Below, piece after piece: positions 8,415 to 16,579 of a stretch of DNA of 64,000 nucleotides; position 1 is the stretch's first letter, and every line of letters begins with the position of its first letter. The DNA lies in assembly GCA_963747535.1 (NCBI GenBank), contig CAVVFX010000025.1, positions 186,001-250,000 on the forward strand. Reading direction: 5' to 3'. The notes under the pieces are model-generated. The model did not search any database. It had not been told where the DNA came from and was given only the letters and a program-made list of their open reading frames with translations. Origin of the DNA: CAVVFX01 sp963747535. GTDB taxonomy: Bacteria; Acidobacteriota; Terriglobia; Bryobacterales; Bryobacteraceae. The translations under genes and the position numbers were made by a program.

Positions 8415-10036
8415 GGAATCAGACCTCTGACGTAGTGCGCGCGAGGCGCGTCCGAATGGTAAACGGCGTAGTGGCCGTGGGGTTTCTATGGGCGGCGGGA
8501 CTGGCGGGGCAGATCCTCGATCCGGCCAAGCTGGTGCATCCCTCGCCGGATACATGGCCGATGTACAACGGCGACTATTCGGGACGCCGGTTCAGCAACC
8601 TGACGAAGGTGAACACGTCCAACGTCGACTCCTTGAGCCTGGCGTGGGTTTATCGCATCAGCACAGGCGAAGCCGGCTTCGGGGGCGCAATTAAATCTAC
8701 GCCGGTACTCCTCGACGGCGTTCTCTATTTCACGATTCCCGATCATGTGTGGGCGATAGACGCGCGGGATGGACGCGAGGTCTGGAGCTACACCTGGCAA
8801 TCGCGGGGCGGCATTCACATCGGAAACCGCGGCGTGGCTGTATCCGGCAACTGGCTCTATTTCGAGACGCCGGACTGCAATCTGGTGTCGCTGAATCTGA
8901 AGGACGGCAGCGAGCGCTGGCACAAGCCCATCTGCGATCTGGATCAGTTCTATTTCGGATCGATCGCGCCCCTGGTGATCAAGAACCACGTGATTACGGG
9001 GGTGAGCGGCGACGATTTGGACATTCCGGGCTATATCGAATCCCACGATCCTGAGACCGGGGCGCTGCAATGGCGCTGGTATACGCATCCTAACGCCGGC
9101 GACGCCGAGGCAAAAACCTGGCCGAACGTCGACGCCATGATGCACGGCGGCGGTATGACGTGGGGTCCATCGACGTACGACCCCGAGCTGAATCTTCTCT
9201 ATTTCGGTACGGGCAACCCGCAACCGGTGATCGCGGGGAAGGCGCGGAGGGGAGACAATCTGTATACCGAGAGCATTGTCGCGCTCAATCCGGACGACGG
9301 GAAATTGGCGTGGTATTTTCAGTCGTCGCCGCATGACACGCACGACTGGGATGCGATCGAAGTGCCGATGTTGATCGACGGCGCGGTCGGCGGGCAGCCG
9401 CGAAAACTGCTGGCGCAGGCCAGCCGCAACGGCTACTTTTTTGTTCTCGACCGGACCAACGGCAAGAACCTGGTGACGACGAAGTTCGCCAATGCGAACT
9501 GGGCGAAAGGCATCGACGCCAAAGGTCAGCCGATTCCCGATCCGGCAAAGATGCCGCAGCCGAATGGCGCGCTGGTATCACCTAACCAAGGCGGCGCCGC
9601 CAATTGGCCGCCGCCCAGTTTCAACCCGCAGACCGGCCTGTTTTACATCAACGCGAGCGATGCCTGGAGCATTTACTACATATACGACGACGATGATAAG
9701 CCCGAAGGGTGGGCCGGGAACGACCGGGGCGGATTCTCGCAATCCAGCCTCGAAGCGATCGATTACGGGAGTGGGAAGATCGTTTGGAGTCATAAATGGG
9801 AGGGCTTCGGAACGCGCGCGGGGGTATTGAGCACGGCGGGGAATCTGGTTTTTACGGGCGATGCGGCGAACAATTTCGTGGCTTTGAATGCGACCGACGG
9901 CATGCCGTTATGGCACGCGAATCTCGGCAGCAGCGTGACTAATGGACCCATCAGTTACGAACTCGATGGAACACAGTATGTAGTGGTTGGCGCGGGCGAC
10001 ACGTTGTGGGGATTCTCGATGGTGCGAAAACATTAG
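8411..10036 (+). CDS. PQQ-dependent alcohol dehydrogenase-like quinoprotein
   Basis: The 541-residue protein has a hydrophobic leader (VNGVVAVGFLWAAGLAGQ) and then the eight-bladed quinoprotein propeller. The opening WPMYNGDYSGRRFSNLTKVN is typical; tryptophan-docking blades recur (VWAIDARDGREVWSY, VSLNLKDGSERWHK, IVALNPDDGKLAWYFQ). The metal-site region GTGNPQP and the catalytic segment SPHDTHDWD (about residues 306-314) are present. The adjacent Cys-Cys pair of classical methanol dehydrogenases is absent. It would oxidise an alcohol or sugar in the periplasm and pass electrons to the cytochrome c encoded just upstream (4-base overlap). The substrate cannot be told from sequence. Confidence 0.87.
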   Translation: MRNQTSDVVRARRVRMVNGVVAVGFLWAAGLAGQILDPAKLVHPSPDTWPMYNGDYSGRRFSNLTKVNTSNVDSLSLAWVYRISTGEAGFGGAIKSTPVLLDGVLYFTIPDHVWAIDARDGREVWSYTWQSRGGIHIGNRGVAVSGNWLYFETPDCNLVSLNLKDGSERWHKPICDLDQFYFGSIAPLVIKNHVITGVSGDDLDIPGYIESHDPETGALQWRWYTHPNAGDAEAKTWPNVDAMMHGGGMTWGPSTYDPELNLLYFGTGNPQPVIAGKARRGDNLYTESIVALNPDDGKLAWYFQSSPHDTHDWDAIEVPMLIDGAVGGQPRKLLAQASRNGYFFVLDRTNGKNLVTTKFANANWAKGIDAKGQPIPDPAKMPQPNGALVSPNQGGAANWPPPSFNPQTGLFYINASDAWSIYYIYDDDDKPEGWAGNDRGGFSQSSLEAIDYGSGKIVWSHKWEGFGTRAGVLSTAGNLVFTGDAANNFVALNATDGMPLWHANLGSSVTNGPISYELDGTQYVVVGAGDTLWGFSMVRKH

Positions 10037-10115
10037 GCGGGGGCAGGATGCGCGTTCCTCTTAGCATTTTTTGTTGTTTTTTGCCAAAAGGAGTTCGTAA
10101 GCATCCAAGCGGAGA

Positions 10116-10156
10116 GCCGCCTCAAAGGCGGATGCAGCCAGGATTGGATGCGCCAC
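10116..10156. repeat. 41-bp dispersed repeat (CAAAGGCGG..CAGCCAGGATTGG), copy 1
   Basis: GCCGCCTCAAAGGCGG is a hairpin, followed by a CAGCCAGGATTGGATGCGCCAC tail. The same 41 bases, with a few changes, occur at 41282-41322. Both copies are intergenic. Confidence 0.6.
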
Positions 10157-10200
10157 TTTTCCAGTGCAGCAGCGCTAGCAGCCTGTGGCAGGCGAAAACG

Positions 10201-10345
10201 CCTACTGCGTATAGCGGCGAGCCGCAAAAACGGCTGCTCCGCAGCCGGGCAGACCACAAAAAACGATGGTGTGCTCTGCGGCAGGCCAAGGGCCTACTCC
10301 ACAGAATTCTTCGCAGACCGAGACGATTCCAATTGTTAGTAGTAC
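10201..10345. repeat. 145-bp dispersed repeat, copy 1
   Basis: This unit aligns at equal length with 15477-15621. Shared blocks include CGTATAGCGG, GCTGCTCCGCAGCCGGGCAG, CCACAAAAAACGATGG, CTCCACAGAATTCTTCGC and GATTCCAATTGT. It contains several small hairpins (CGGCTGCTCCGCAGCCG). A partial copy is at 13471-13520. It lies between convergent genes. Confidence 0.75.
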
Positions 10346-10361
10346 CACGAAGAATAAGCTG

Positions 10362-11282
10362 CTAAGCCTGGCTCGGGAGACCCAGCAGCCTGGTGCCGTT
10401 TTCCCAGCGAATCTTAGCGAAGACCTCCGGTGTCGACATCCTGCGGGCTGCCGCCAGCGTCTCGCGCGCAATGCACTTACCGTGGAGACGCGGCGAGGCG
10501 TTGGTGGTGCCGCCTCCGCGCCCGTCGGAGCATGAGCAGTCACAGCCGAACATGAGTTTGTCCTGATGCCGGGCGAGGAACCCTGCGGTGAAGTCGGGGT
10601 CCCGGTTCAAGAAGTTGTTGCAGGAGTTGGCCGACATGTCGGCCCAGAGGTGCGGATAGTCCGAGAGCCACTTATCGCTGATGCCGCCGGGCTTGATGGG
10701 GCCACTCGGGTACGCGGTGTCGTAAGCGTAGTCCGCGCTGACGTTGGCCCAGAAGGTGTCCGCGTGGGCAATGAACTTCGTCCTGGGAAACGCTTTCAGC
10801 ATGGTGTCGAAGCGTTTGAAGCCGCCGTTGAAGACAGCATTACCGGAAGCCTGCGGTACGTCTCCGAAGTGAATCTGAATAGGAACGTTCAGGTCCGCAG
10901 CGAGCGCATACATGCGCTTCATCTCGGGTCCGTCGCACGCGACCTGATTCTTGATCTCGCCCAAGCCGAGAGCGCCGTCCTTAACGGCTTTCGTCAGCAG
11001 GGCGTCGGATTCAGGCTTGGCCACTTCAGCACTGACGAACCAAACGAACCGGCCCGGATACTTCTCGGACAACGCTCGCGACCGGTCGACCTGCTGCACA
11101 CGGGTGAGGAGGACGGCCCTGGTAACGCCGCTGCCGTTAATGTGGGCAAGGTTCGATTCGCCGTCGGCCCGCAGGTGGAGATGGATGTCGAGGACGGGGC
11201 CACCCCATTCGTACTGTTGTGCAAAGAGGGGAGCGGCGGAGGCGGCCGCAGCGGCGGTGACGAACTGTCTTCGGTTGATCAT
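10362..11282 (-). CDS. Tat-exported amidohydrolase (amidohydrolase_2 type)
   Basis: I start at the ATG at 11282 (MINRRQFVTAAAAASAAPLFA), a twin-arginine signal, with GGAA upstream, rather than 16 codons earlier. The mature part fits metal-dependent TIM-barrel hydrolases: VLDIHLHLRADGE (H-x-H metal site), ALGLGEIKNQ, PIQIHFGDVP, TKFIAHADTFWANV and MFGCDCSCSDGRGG (Asp-containing end of the barrel). The four-cysteine cluster CDCSC...C near the C terminus is unusual for the family. It is divergent from the cytochrome/PQQ gene across a 107-base region containing a perfect inverted repeat. Substrate unknown; hydrolase or decarboxylase chemistry is expected in the periplasm. Confidence 0.75.
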   Translation of the reverse strand: MINRRQFVTAAAAASAAPLFAQQYEWGGPVLDIHLHLRADGESNLAHINGSGVTRAVLLTRVQQVDRSRALSEKYPGRFVWFVSAEVAKPESDALLTKAVKDGALGLGEIKNQVACDGPEMKRMYALAADLNVPIQIHFGDVPQASGNAVFNGGFKRFDTMLKAFPRTKFIAHADTFWANVSADYAYDTAYPSGPIKPGGISDKWLSDYPHLWADMSANSCNNFLNRDPDFTAGFLARHQDKLMFGCDCSCSDGRGGGTTNASPRLHGKCIARETLAAARRMSTPEVFAKIRWENGTRLLGLPSQA

Positions 11283-11292
11283 AAATTCCTTT

Positions 11293-11315
11293 TCGAACAG
11301 TGTACTCCTGTTCGA
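11293..11315. promoter_or_regulatory. Perfect 8-bp inverted repeat, candidate operator
   Basis: TCGAACAG-N7-CTGTTCGA is a perfect dyad centred at 11304 in the short region between the divergent amidohydrolase and cytochrome/PQQ genes. It lies about 11 bases upstream of the amidohydrolase start and just upstream of the -35 element of the other gene. A dimeric repressor or activator could control both. No regulator is adjacent. Confidence 0.45.
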
Positions 11316-11322
11316 CCTGGAT

Positions 11323-11351
11323 TTGGCCATGGCACGCGGGGTGGATACAAT
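11323..11351 (+). promoter_or_regulatory. Candidate sigma-70 promoter of cytochrome/PQQ fusion gene
   Basis: TTGGCC (11323-11328) and TACAAT (11346-11351) are separated by 17 bases and lie about 38 bases upstream of the ATG at 11390. Seen by eye only. Confidence 0.45.
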
Positions 11352-11389
11352 CTCATTAATATGGACAACACGGCGGGTCAGTCAGGCGA

Positions 11390-13420
11390 ATGAAACTATT
11401 CGAGCCCGTATGCTGGTCTCTTCTGGCAATAGCCACTGGTGGCGCGCTCCGGTTGAGTGCCCAGACGCCTTTTGCGGAGTTCGCCCGGGAGGCGGGACCG
11501 TTCATTCAGAAGAACTGCCAAAGCTGTCACAACGCGAGTCTGCCGTCCGGAAGCGTCGACCTACACCAGATGTTGGCCGCGTCGAATTCGCTGGTAGAAC
11601 AGCACGATACCTGGGAGAACGTCGCTTACGTCTTGAGATCGGGCCAGATGCCTCCGAAAGCTGCGCCGCAACCATCCAAGGCGGATCGCGACGCTGCGCT
11701 CGAACTGATCAGCCGGGCCGTCGCCGCAAGCCCCAAGGCTACGGGTAACACGATCATCGCGCAAGAGCCCGCGCCGCCGGCTACCGGCGACTGGCTGACC
11801 TTCAGCTACGATCCGGAGCGGACCGGATGGGCTCGAGGGGAAACCAAACTCAGCCGAGACAATGTCAGCCAGTTACAACTGCTCTGGAAGTATCAGACCG
11901 ACGCCGTACCCAACAACGTAAATCGCTATTCGACGATGACGGACCCGATAGTGGTCGAAGAGGTACCGACGCGGGAGGGTCCGCGCAAGATGGTCTTCGT
12001 GGCCAGCGCGGAAAACAACGTGTACGCAATCGACGCGGAAAAAGGAACGCTCATCTGGAAACGCAGCTACCCGAATACGGCTAAGCCGCCGGTCGCGGCC
12101 GCCGGGAATTGCCCGAACAACCTGAATGCGACGCCGGTCGTGGACAAGCAGAGCGGCACACTTTATTTCCTCCCGAACGACGGCAAACTGCGCGGCGTGA
12201 GCCTTTCCAACGGCGAAGACAAACTTCCCGCCACCGTTATTGTGCCTCCCTATTCGCGCAATTTCAGCCTCAATCTGGTGGACGGCACGATCTACACTTC
12301 GACTACCCGGGGCTGCGGCAAGGCGACTTCGGAAGTGGTGGGAATCGATGTCGCCCATCCGGACCATGTGGTTTCGCATTTCTATCTGAGCCCCGGCAAA
12401 GCGGCGGGAGTCTGGGGCCGCGGCGGAATTGTCAGGACACGGTTCGGTATGCTGGCCCAGACTGCGGACGGAGCTTACGATCCCGCCAGCGGGCGATTTG
12501 GCAGCAGTGTAGTGGGTCTGACGAAGCAGGTACACCTGATCGATTCCTTTACTCCCGCCGATCAGGAAGAACTCGACGCACGCGATCTGGAGCTGGGTTC
12601 CAGCAGTCCGGTGGTGTTCCCATTCGGCAATCGCACGCTGGTTGCGACAGCGGGCAAGGAGAGCAAGATCTACCTGCTGGACGCCAAGAGTCTGGGAGGG
12701 GCCGATCACCGCACTCCGCTCTACCGTTCCGAGCGGTGGGCGAATGACACCATGGCGTTCAGCTACAACGGAATGTGGAGCGTCATGTCGACCTACGTGG
12801 ATGCGACGGGCAAGCGCTGGTTGCTGGCTCCGATGTGTGGGCCGCCCGCGAAGAACACCGTCGGACTCTTCAAGAAGAGCCACGGTAATGTGACAAACGG
12901 AAGCCTTATGGCGTTCACCGTCGAAGCGCGGGACGGCAAACCTTATCTGACGCCACAGTGGATTTCCGGAGATCTGGATCTGCCGGGAGTCGCGGTGATC
13001 GCGAACGGGGTGATCTTCACGCTGGCGGACGGCGACCGCGGCTCAGCGCTGATTCCGGGTGGTGGGTGGTTCCGCGGCGGGCCCGGTGGTCCTGGCGGCC
13101 CGGGTGGCCGTGCTCGCACGATTCCGCTCGCGGAAGTCAATCCGGCCGACCCCGGCTCCGAACGTGACGCCGCATGGCGGGCCTCTCAGCTAAGGCCTTT
13201 CGAGGAAGGCGGACAGAAGCCCGGGCAGCGATACTCGGGCGGCCGCGACACAACCCATGCCGTGCTTTATGCGCTCGATCCAGCGACCGGGGACGAATTG
13301 TATACCAGCGGCGATTCCATGGATAGCTGGAACCACTACGGCGGAATCGCGCTCTCCGACGGGATTATCTATGTAAGCAGCTACGACGCCAGGGTGTTCG
13401 CGTTTGGTCTGAAGAAGTAG
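11390..13420 (+). CDS. Cytochrome c / PQQ-type beta-propeller fusion
   Basis: The 676-residue protein has a signal peptide (LLAIATGGALRLSAQ) and an N-terminal cytochrome domain with CQSCH (C43, C46, H47), the short SGQMPPKAAP motif supplying the distal methionine, and then a quinoprotein-like propeller from about residue 135 (WLTFSYDPERTGWARGETKL). Blades include VYAIDAEKGTLIWK, LYFLPNDGKLRGVS and LYALDPATGDELYTS. A glycine/proline stretch (RGGPGGPGGPGGRAR) interrupts the propeller near residue 565. It is probably a periplasmic quinohaemoprotein dehydrogenase that oxidises its substrate and accepts the electrons in one chain. The cytochrome is at the N terminus, unlike classical quinohaemoprotein alcohol dehydrogenases, which carry it C-terminally. 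Confidence 0.8.
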   Translation: MKLFEPVCWSLLAIATGGALRLSAQTPFAEFAREAGPFIQKNCQSCHNASLPSGSVDLHQMLAASNSLVEQHDTWENVAYVLRSGQMPPKAAPQPSKADRDAALELISRAVAASPKATGNTIIAQEPAPPATGDWLTFSYDPERTGWARGETKLSRDNVSQLQLLWKYQTDAVPNNVNRYSTMTDPIVVEEVPTREGPRKMVFVASAENNVYAIDAEKGTLIWKRSYPNTAKPPVAAAGNCPNNLNATPVVDKQSGTLYFLPNDGKLRGVSLSNGEDKLPATVIVPPYSRNFSLNLVDGTIYTSTTRGCGKATSEVVGIDVAHPDHVVSHFYLSPGKAAGVWGRGGIVRTRFGMLAQTADGAYDPASGRFGSSVVGLTKQVHLIDSFTPADQEELDARDLELGSSSPVVFPFGNRTLVATAGKESKIYLLDAKSLGGADHRTPLYRSERWANDTMAFSYNGMWSVMSTYVDATGKRWLLAPMCGPPAKNTVGLFKKSHGNVTNGSLMAFTVEARDGKPYLTPQWISGDLDLPGVAVIANGVIFTLADGDRGSALIPGGGWFRGGPGGPGGPGGRARTIPLAEVNPADPGSERDAAWRASQLRPFEEGGQKPGQRYSGGRDTTHAVLYALDPATGDELYTSGDSMDSWNHYGGIALSDGIIYVSSYDARVFAFGLKK

Positions 13421-13470
13421 CTACGAGCCTGCGGGCCTGGTGCCGATGCCGGCCACCCTGAGGGATAAAA

Positions 13471-13520
13471 AGGCCGCTACGCAGCCCGCAGACCACAAAA
13501 AACGATGGTCTGCGCCACGG
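13471..13520. repeat. Partial copy of the 145-bp repeat
   Basis: GCAGACC-ACAAAAAACGAT-GGTCTGC forms a 7-bp-stem hairpin and matches the central part of the repeats at 10201 and 15477. It lies downstream of the fusion gene. Confidence 0.6.
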
Positions 13521-13528
13521 TTTGGCTG

Positions 13529-13562
13529 ATAAGCCTGCCCTAAAAATAAGCCTGCCCTACAA
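13529..13562. repeat. Two tandem 17-bp repeats
   Basis: ATAAGCCTGCCCTAAAA is followed directly by ATAAGCCTGCCCTACAA, differing at one base. It sits 37 bases upstream of the dehydrogenase start. Confidence 0.6.
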
Positions 13563-13599
13563 AGAGTTATGCGTTAGGATTGAAAGTCGAGGCTGACAG

Positions 13600-14643
13600 A
13601 TGAGCGAGTTCCGAGTGGGTTTTTCCGCTGATTTTCTGGATGAAAGCAGGCGCCTGGTGTTTCCTGATATCGGCCTTAGCCTGCTCGAAGGCATCGCGGG
13701 GCTTTCGTATGAGTTCATGGCCGATTACCGGCCCGTCTATGGACCCGATCAATTGGCCGGTTACGATGTCGTGATATCGAGTAAGCCCCGCGTCACACAG
13801 GCATCGTTGGCCAATGCCCACCGGCTGACAGCGGTCGGCCGCTGCGGTGTGGGATACGACAATGTCGATCTAGCGGCGTGCACTGAAGCGGATGTGGCCG
13901 TCTATATCACTCCAGACGGCGTGAGGCGCCCGATGGCTGAATCTATTGTGCTGCTGGTATTAGCGCTTTCCCATAATCTGGTCGGCAAAGATCGTCTGGT
14001 CCGGCGTGGTCAGTGGCTGGAGGCCAGTCACCGGCTGGGTAAAGAGCCGCGCGGGAGAATTATCGGCACCATTGGACTGGGTAATATCGGGCGGGAAGCC
14101 GTCCGGCTGCTGAAGGTGTTCAACCCTGCGCGGATCCTGGCGTGCGATCCGCAAATCGGGTCAGAAGCCGGCCAGCAGTACGGTGCTGAAATGGTCTCGA
14201 TGGAGGAACTCCTCAAGCTGTCGGATTACGTTCTGGTCAACTGTCCCCTGAACGAGTCGACGCGCGGTCTTATAGGAGAGAAGGAACTTCGCGCCATGAA
14301 GCCGGATGCGGTCCTGGTGAACACAGCCAGAGGCCCGATTGTCAACGAACGGGCTCTCATTCGCGCATTGCAGGAAGAATGGATCAGAGGCGCTGCCCTG
14401 GACGTTTTCGAGAAAGAGCCGATCGAACCGGATAACCCTTTGCTCGCGATGGAAAACGTGATTCTCACCTCGCACTCAGTGGGCTGGACCGAGGAACTCT
14501 TCCGGGATATGGGCCGCATCGATTGTGAAGGGGCGCTGGCCATCCGCCGCGGCACGGTCCCCGAGAATGTGGTGAATCGGGCCGTGCTTAGCCGGCGAGG
14601 CTTTCAGGAGAAGCTCCAGCGTTACAGGGAGGCTTGGGGTTGA
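13600..14643 (+). CDS. D-isomer-specific 2-hydroxyacid dehydrogenase
   Basis: The 347-residue protein shows the complete family layout: GRCGVGYDNVD, the NAD-binding TIGLGNIGREAVRLL (GxGxxG), LVNTARGPIVNE with the substrate-binding Arg, ALDVFEKEPI with the catalytic Glu, and LTSHSVGWTEE with the catalytic His. It reduces or oxidises a 2-oxo/2-hydroxy acid pair using NAD(P)H in the cytoplasm. Its stop overlaps the start of the HpcH/HpaI aldolase gene (TGATG), so the two are translationally coupled. The aldolase could release a 2-oxo acid that this enzyme reduces. Confidence 0.9.
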   Translation: MSEFRVGFSADFLDESRRLVFPDIGLSLLEGIAGLSYEFMADYRPVYGPDQLAGYDVVISSKPRVTQASLANAHRLTAVGRCGVGYDNVDLAACTEADVAVYITPDGVRRPMAESIVLLVLALSHNLVGKDRLVRRGQWLEASHRLGKEPRGRIIGTIGLGNIGREAVRLLKVFNPARILACDPQIGSEAGQQYGAEMVSMEELLKLSDYVLVNCPLNESTRGLIGEKELRAMKPDAVLVNTARGPIVNERALIRALQEEWIRGAALDVFEKEPIEPDNPLLAMENVILTSHSVGWTEELFRDMGRIDCEGALAIRRGTVPENVVNRAVLSRRGFQEKLQRYREAWG

Positions 14644-15428
14644 TGCCGAACAAGGTTAAACAGAAACTGAACGATGGCCGGTGCATATTCGGGCAGATGA
14701 TCATGGAGTTCTACACTCCGGGGATTGCCCAGATGCTGGCAAACGGCGGCGCCGACTTTGTGATCTACGATATGGAGCACGGGCGATGCGATATTTCCCT
14801 CGCGGCCAGCATGTTCGCCTCATGCAAAGGAACGGGAGTCGAGCCGTATGTCCGGGTTCCGGATCTGGCCTATGCTCCTCTGTCGCGGGTGCTGGACCTG
14901 GGGGCGCGCGGGGTCATGATTCCGCGGGTTGAAACGGGCGAGCAGATGCGCGAAATCGTAGCCCAGCTAAAGTATGCGCCGAGAGGCAGGCGCGGAGTGG
15001 CGCTGGGAATCGCGCACGATGATTTCGCGCCGGGAGGGTCGCAGTTCTTCGCTGAGGCGAACGAGGATACGGTTGTGATTGCTCTGGTCGAGACTGGCCG
15101 CGCGCTAGAGAACCTGGAGGAAATTGTTGCGACGCCAGGCCTCGACATCGCATGGATGGGGCACTATGACCTTACGGTCTCCCTGGGCATCCCGGCGCAA
15201 TTCAAGCACCCCAGGTTTCTGGAGGCAATGGAGCAGTTGGTCGCGGTCTGCCGGCGTTATGGAGTGGCTCCGGGGTTTCTGCCGGCCAGCCCGCAGGACG
15301 CCCTCCACTGGATCGCGAAAGGGTTCCGGGCCATCAGTCTGGGGGCTGATGTGTACATGTACAGTCAGGCTTTCCGCGGCTTCCGGGAGAATGTTGTGGC
15401 CGGATTGCCGTCCACGCAGGTGGGATGA
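14643..15428 (+). CDS. HpcH/HpaI-type class II aldolase
   Basis: Started at ATG 14643, which overlaps the preceding stop by one base, the protein has 261 residues. Family signatures are DFVIYDMEHGRCD, PYVRVPD with the substrate Arg, ARGVMIPRVETGEQ, VIALVETGRALENLEEI with a metal-ligand Glu, and GHYDLTVSLGIP with the metal-ligand Asp. Members cleave or form 4-hydroxy-2-oxo acids with a divalent metal (hydroxyketoacid or 2-keto-3-deoxy-sugar acid aldolases). Coupling to the 2-hydroxyacid dehydrogenase suggests one short catabolic route for a sugar acid or aromatic product. Confidence 0.88.
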   Translation: MPNKVKQKLNDGRCIFGQMIMEFYTPGIAQMLANGGADFVIYDMEHGRCDISLAASMFASCKGTGVEPYVRVPDLAYAPLSRVLDLGARGVMIPRVETGEQMREIVAQLKYAPRGRRGVALGIAHDDFAPGGSQFFAEANEDTVVIALVETGRALENLEEIVATPGLDIAWMGHYDLTVSLGIPAQFKHPRFLEAMEQLVAVCRRYGVAPGFLPASPQDALHWIAKGFRAISLGADVYMYSQAFRGFRENVVAGLPSTQVG

Positions 15429-15476
15429 AGTAGATCGCCAGCTGCAAATCGACGCGGGCCAAAAGGCCTGACCAGG

Positions 15477-15621
15477 CCTACTCCGTATAGCGGCAAGCCG
15501 CAAAGAGGGCTGCTCCGCAGCCGGGCAGACCACAAAAAACGATGGTCTGCCGTACGGCGCGCCAAGGACCCGCTCCACAGAATTCTTCGCTGGGCAAGAG
15601 GATTCCAATTGTGAGTAGTAC
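15477..15621. repeat. 145-bp dispersed repeat, copy 2
   Basis: Equal-length partner of 10201-10345, in the same orientation. It lies between the aldolase stop and the convergent desaturase gene, so both full copies sit in convergent intergenic regions about 5 kb apart. Confidence 0.75.
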
Positions 15622-15733
15622 AAGGCTTGCGCTCTGGAGAGACACCGGACAAAGGTCGAGACGAATCTAATCTCGACCCGGCAGGCAAAGTGCCTGCGCC
15701 ACGGGCCATAATCAGTTTCATGACCCTGTAATA

Positions 15734-16579
15734 TCAGGCCGCGGCGCGATCTGGATGTCCTGCCAGCCCGAGGGGCTCGAGCAACTGTGTCCCGATTCCA
15801 TCCGAGACTACCGTGTCGGTCCCGTAAGTCGCCGGCCACCGATCCGGCAGATAGAACGACCTGAAGAGACGATCCACGCAGGGCAACGTCGCGGCGTAGT
15901 TTTTGTTCAGCACTTCTGCGCCGTCGTTGGTGTGATGCCAGTGGTGAAACAAGGGCGTCGAAATCAATTGCTCGATGACCGGTATCCGCCAACGCAAATT
16001 GGCGTGAATAAAGTATCCCCAAAAGGTGCCGAAGACGGCCAGGAGCAGCGGCGCCAGATCCATCCCGTGGCCCGCCGGCTGTCCCAGCCCCGACACGTAA
16101 AGCGGGATCAAGCCGCACAGCCGCGTGAAAGCCATGTCCACGGGGTGTGCCCGGGTATTCACCAGCCAGTCGACCTCCGTGGGGCTGTGATGGACTGCGT
16201 GGAAGCGCCATAACCACGGAATCTCGTGCGACCAGCGGTGTCCCCAATAGCTACCAATGTCCCCTACCACCAGCGCGCCCAGGAGCCGCAGCCACAGGGG
16301 CAACGTCCCCACCCACTCGTAGTAGCCCGATGGCGCCAGCCGGTGTACAATCCCGGCCGCCGCGCTCATCGGCAGAATCAACAAAAACCTGGTGAGAAAA
16401 CCATTGAGAAAGTAGTACAGCGTGTCCGTCCCGAAATTGCCGCGGAATACACGTTGCACGCGTAGCGCCCAGATCTTCTCGACCACTACGAAGAACGCGG
16501 CCAGGGTCACGTACCATGCGCACAACCGCGCGGCAGACAGAGGCAGATCCCTCACGACTTGCAGGACCAGCGTTCTCAT
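15734..16579 (-). CDS. Sterol desaturase / fatty acid hydroxylase family membrane enzyme
   Basis: The 281-residue protein has at least four hydrophobic segments and the three histidine clusters of membrane di-iron hydroxylases: HRWSH (residues 114-118), HAVHH (127-131) and, after a further membrane stretch, HHWHH (about 208). These bind the two irons that activate oxygen to hydroxylate or desaturate a lipid. The ATG overlaps the stop of the upstream PEP-CTERM gene by four bases, so the two are cotranscribed. The lipid substrate cannot be told from sequence. Confidence 0.88.
   Translation of the reverse strand: MRTLVLQVVRDLPLSAARLCAWYVTLAAFFVVVEKIWALRVQRVFRGNFGTDTLYYFLNGFLTRFLLILPMSAAAGIVHRLAPSGYYEWVGTLPLWLRLLGALVVGDIGSYWGHRWSHEIPWLWRFHAVHHSPTEVDWLVNTRAHPVDMAFTRLCGLIPLYVSGLGQPAGHGMDLAPLLLAVFGTFWGYFIHANLRWRIPVIEQLISTPLFHHWHHTNDGAEVLNKNYAATLPCVDRLFRSFYLPDRWPATYGTDTVVSDGIGTQLLEPLGLAGHPDRAAA

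Noticed and set aside
13070..13120. Possible tandem repeat or CRISPR-like array
   Set aside because: It encodes GGPGGPGG in frame within the cytochrome/PQQ protein; no CRISPR array is present in the window.
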